Source: Bacteroidales bacterium
Lineage (GTDB): Bacteria > Bacteroidota > Bacteroidia > Bacteroidales > UBA1556
DNA: 60,275 nucleotides
Assembly: GCA_027064095.1 (NCBI GenBank)
Contig: JAMOQI010000004.1
Span: 1-60,275 of the forward strand
Reading direction: 5' to 3'
The notes under the pieces are model-generated. The model was given only the letters and a program-made list of their open reading frames with translations, was not told the origin of the DNA and searched no databases. Positions within the stretch are counted from its first letter, which is position 1, and each line of letters starts with the position of its first letter. Position numbers and translations under genes: made by a program. This document shows, piece after piece, positions 59,654 to 60,275 of the stretch.

Positions 59654-59661
59654 CAAAGGTA
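59654..59661 (-). promoter_or_regulatory. -7 promoter element of the yggS-like gene
   Basis: The minus strand reads TACCTTTG (TAnnTTTG), giving a leader of about 18 bases. Confidence 0.5.
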
Positions 59662-59721
59662 ATAAGAAAGACGATTCCGGCAAACAATAAACTATATTGA
59701 CAAATTAAATATTTGGATTTT

Positions 59722-59915
59722 TTAACCCGAATTACTCATACAAAAGCAAAGCGAATTGTATGAATAAACAATGAATAGCAGAGTACAATACGGAAAAACC
59801 AAGATTTAGAAAAACTCAAATTCGGGTATTTAAAAAACATCTAAATATATTAACTGAGGTTATTAGTTTTACTTTATCGTCAGGATTATTTATTTGTGAA
59901 TAATTCGGGGGGGTA
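59722..59915 (+). repeat. MITE-like element, most complete copy
   Basis: The left end TTAACCCGAATTACTCATAC and the right end (GTGAATAATTCGGGG...TAA) are inverted repeats of each other. In between are AAGCGAATTGTATGAATAAA, ACTCAAATTCGGGTATTTAA and TTATTAGTTTTACTTTATCG followed by TCAGGATTATTT. The length is about 194 bases and no protein is encoded. Flanking sequence at both ends contains TTTAA/TAATT, so a short AT-rich target duplication is possible but not certain. Confidence 0.72.
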
Positions 59916-60011
59916 ATTTCACAAACTGAAAAACATCAAAGGAAAACGCCATCTAGTTTTTGTATAGTATAAATAATTACCTCAAAACAAAAATCTTGAT
60001 GATGAATATAC

Positions 60012-60019
60012 TATATTTG
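60012..60019 (+). promoter_or_regulatory. -7 promoter element of aroB
   Basis: TATATTTG matches TAnnTTTG, 19 bases before the ATG. Confidence 0.5.
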
Positions 60020-60037
60020 CAGGAGTAAATATTTATC

Positions 60038-60275
60038 ATGGATAAAATGGCTATTAAATACAGCAATACATATTACACTATATTTATTGATAATAGTTTA
60101 GAGTCTCTTACTGAGTTTCTAATTGAAAATAAAGAGAAATTTAGTCGCTATTATATTCTTGTAGATGAAAATACGCATTCTTTAGCTATAGCTCCACTTC
60201 TCCAAAAAGTTCCAATATTACAAATGGCTGAGATACTGGAAGTTGATGCTGGCGAAAAATATAAGAATCTGCATA
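60038..60275 (+). CDS. aroB: 3-dehydroquinate synthase, 3' end outside the window
   Basis: The first 79 residues of a longer protein are visible: MDKMAIKYSNTYYTIFIDN, then SRYYILVDENTHSLAIAPLL and EVDAGEKYKNLH. ILVDENT and the GEKYKN segment match the N-terminal NAD-binding part of Bacteroidota AroB, which converts DAHP to 3-dehydroquinate in the shikimate pathway. The frame is open to the last base, so the C-terminal three quarters are missing. Confidence 0.8.
   Translation, partial: MDKMAIKYSNTYYTIFIDNSLESLTEFLIENKEKFSRYYILVDENTHSLAIAPLLQKVPILQMAEILEVDAGEKYKNLH

Overview
The window (60,275 bases, AT-rich) looks like a chromosomal segment of an anaerobic or facultatively anaerobic Bacteroidota. 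The signs are the repeated Bacteroidota -7 promoter element TAnnTTTG in front of genes, almost no Shine-Dalgarno sequences, rpmG followed by a DUF4295 gene and ftsY, a porin O/P-type protein, and many ferredoxin-rich membrane redox proteins. The genus cannot be fixed from the sequence. No rRNA, tRNA, CRISPR array or intact transposase gene was seen.

Layout. 1-4.3 kb: the end of a drug-type efflux operon (HlyD adaptor, ABC-2 permease, TolC) with a small AhpD-like protein and a TetR regulator. 4.3-6.6 kb: membrane patatin-like protein. 6.7-12.4 kb: a metal/metalloid and sulfur-flavoured island (ArsR regulator with two palindromic operators, TauE/SafE transporter, rhodanese, porin, a permease in two half-size genes, a single-Cys thioredoxin-fold protein, a CDF metal exporter, the 3' remnant of an ACR3 arsenite pump, and arsenate reductase). 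12.4-25.6 kb: ordinary metabolic and housekeeping genes (SDR, M16 protease, TatD, TcdA, DUF3089 lipoprotein, ALDH, radical SAM, DUF59, Rof-like, 3-hydroxyacyl-CoA dehydrogenase, YwbE, small outer-membrane protein).

25.8-45 kb is the most interesting part. A 13-gene minus-strand operon (37.7 to 25.8 kb) encodes a membrane complex with the gene order of archaeal Mbx/Mbs/Mbh complexes: Mrp antiporter subunits, then NuoH-, NuoB-, NuoC- and NuoD-like subunits. The two large antiporter subunits are fused in one 1043-residue protein, and the operon ends with an 8Fe-ferredoxin/GltD fusion and a DHOD-like flavoprotein. The NuoD-like subunit has lost the NiFe-binding CxxC pairs (both read CxxE) and the NuoB-like subunit has only three cysteines. 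It is therefore not a hydrogenase and resembles the sulfane-sulfur reductase type (MBS). Directly upstream, on the same strand, a second operon (44.2 to 38.4 kb) encodes DsrE-like, TusA, MvhD, QmoA-like, HdrA/QmoB-like, a small winged-helix protein and QmoC-like proteins. A divergent CRP/FNR regulator sits next to a perfect TGTGA-N6-TCACA palindrome. My inference is one energy-conserving sulfur system: sulfur carriers feed a quinone- and ferredoxin-linked Hdr/Qmo module, and an ion-pumping Mbs-like complex exchanges electrons between ferredoxin, NAD(P)H and sulfane sulfur.

45-60 kb: a trehalose/maltose phosphorolysis cluster (GH13, GH65 fused to beta-phosphoglucomutase, a uridine-kinase-like P-loop protein), a purple-acid-phosphatase-like enzyme, metK with a probable SAM-II-like riboswitch at the start of a long leader, a thioredoxin-glutaredoxin fusion with a lone GroES, rpmG-DUF4295-ftsY, rimO, a YggS-type PLP protein and the start of aroB.

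Two dispersed intergenic repeat families are visible: a MITE-like element of about 190 bp with terminal inverted repeats (at least seven copies or fragments), and a 103-bp hairpin-bearing unit placed exactly at the start codons of two unrelated genes (the SDR gene and rimO).
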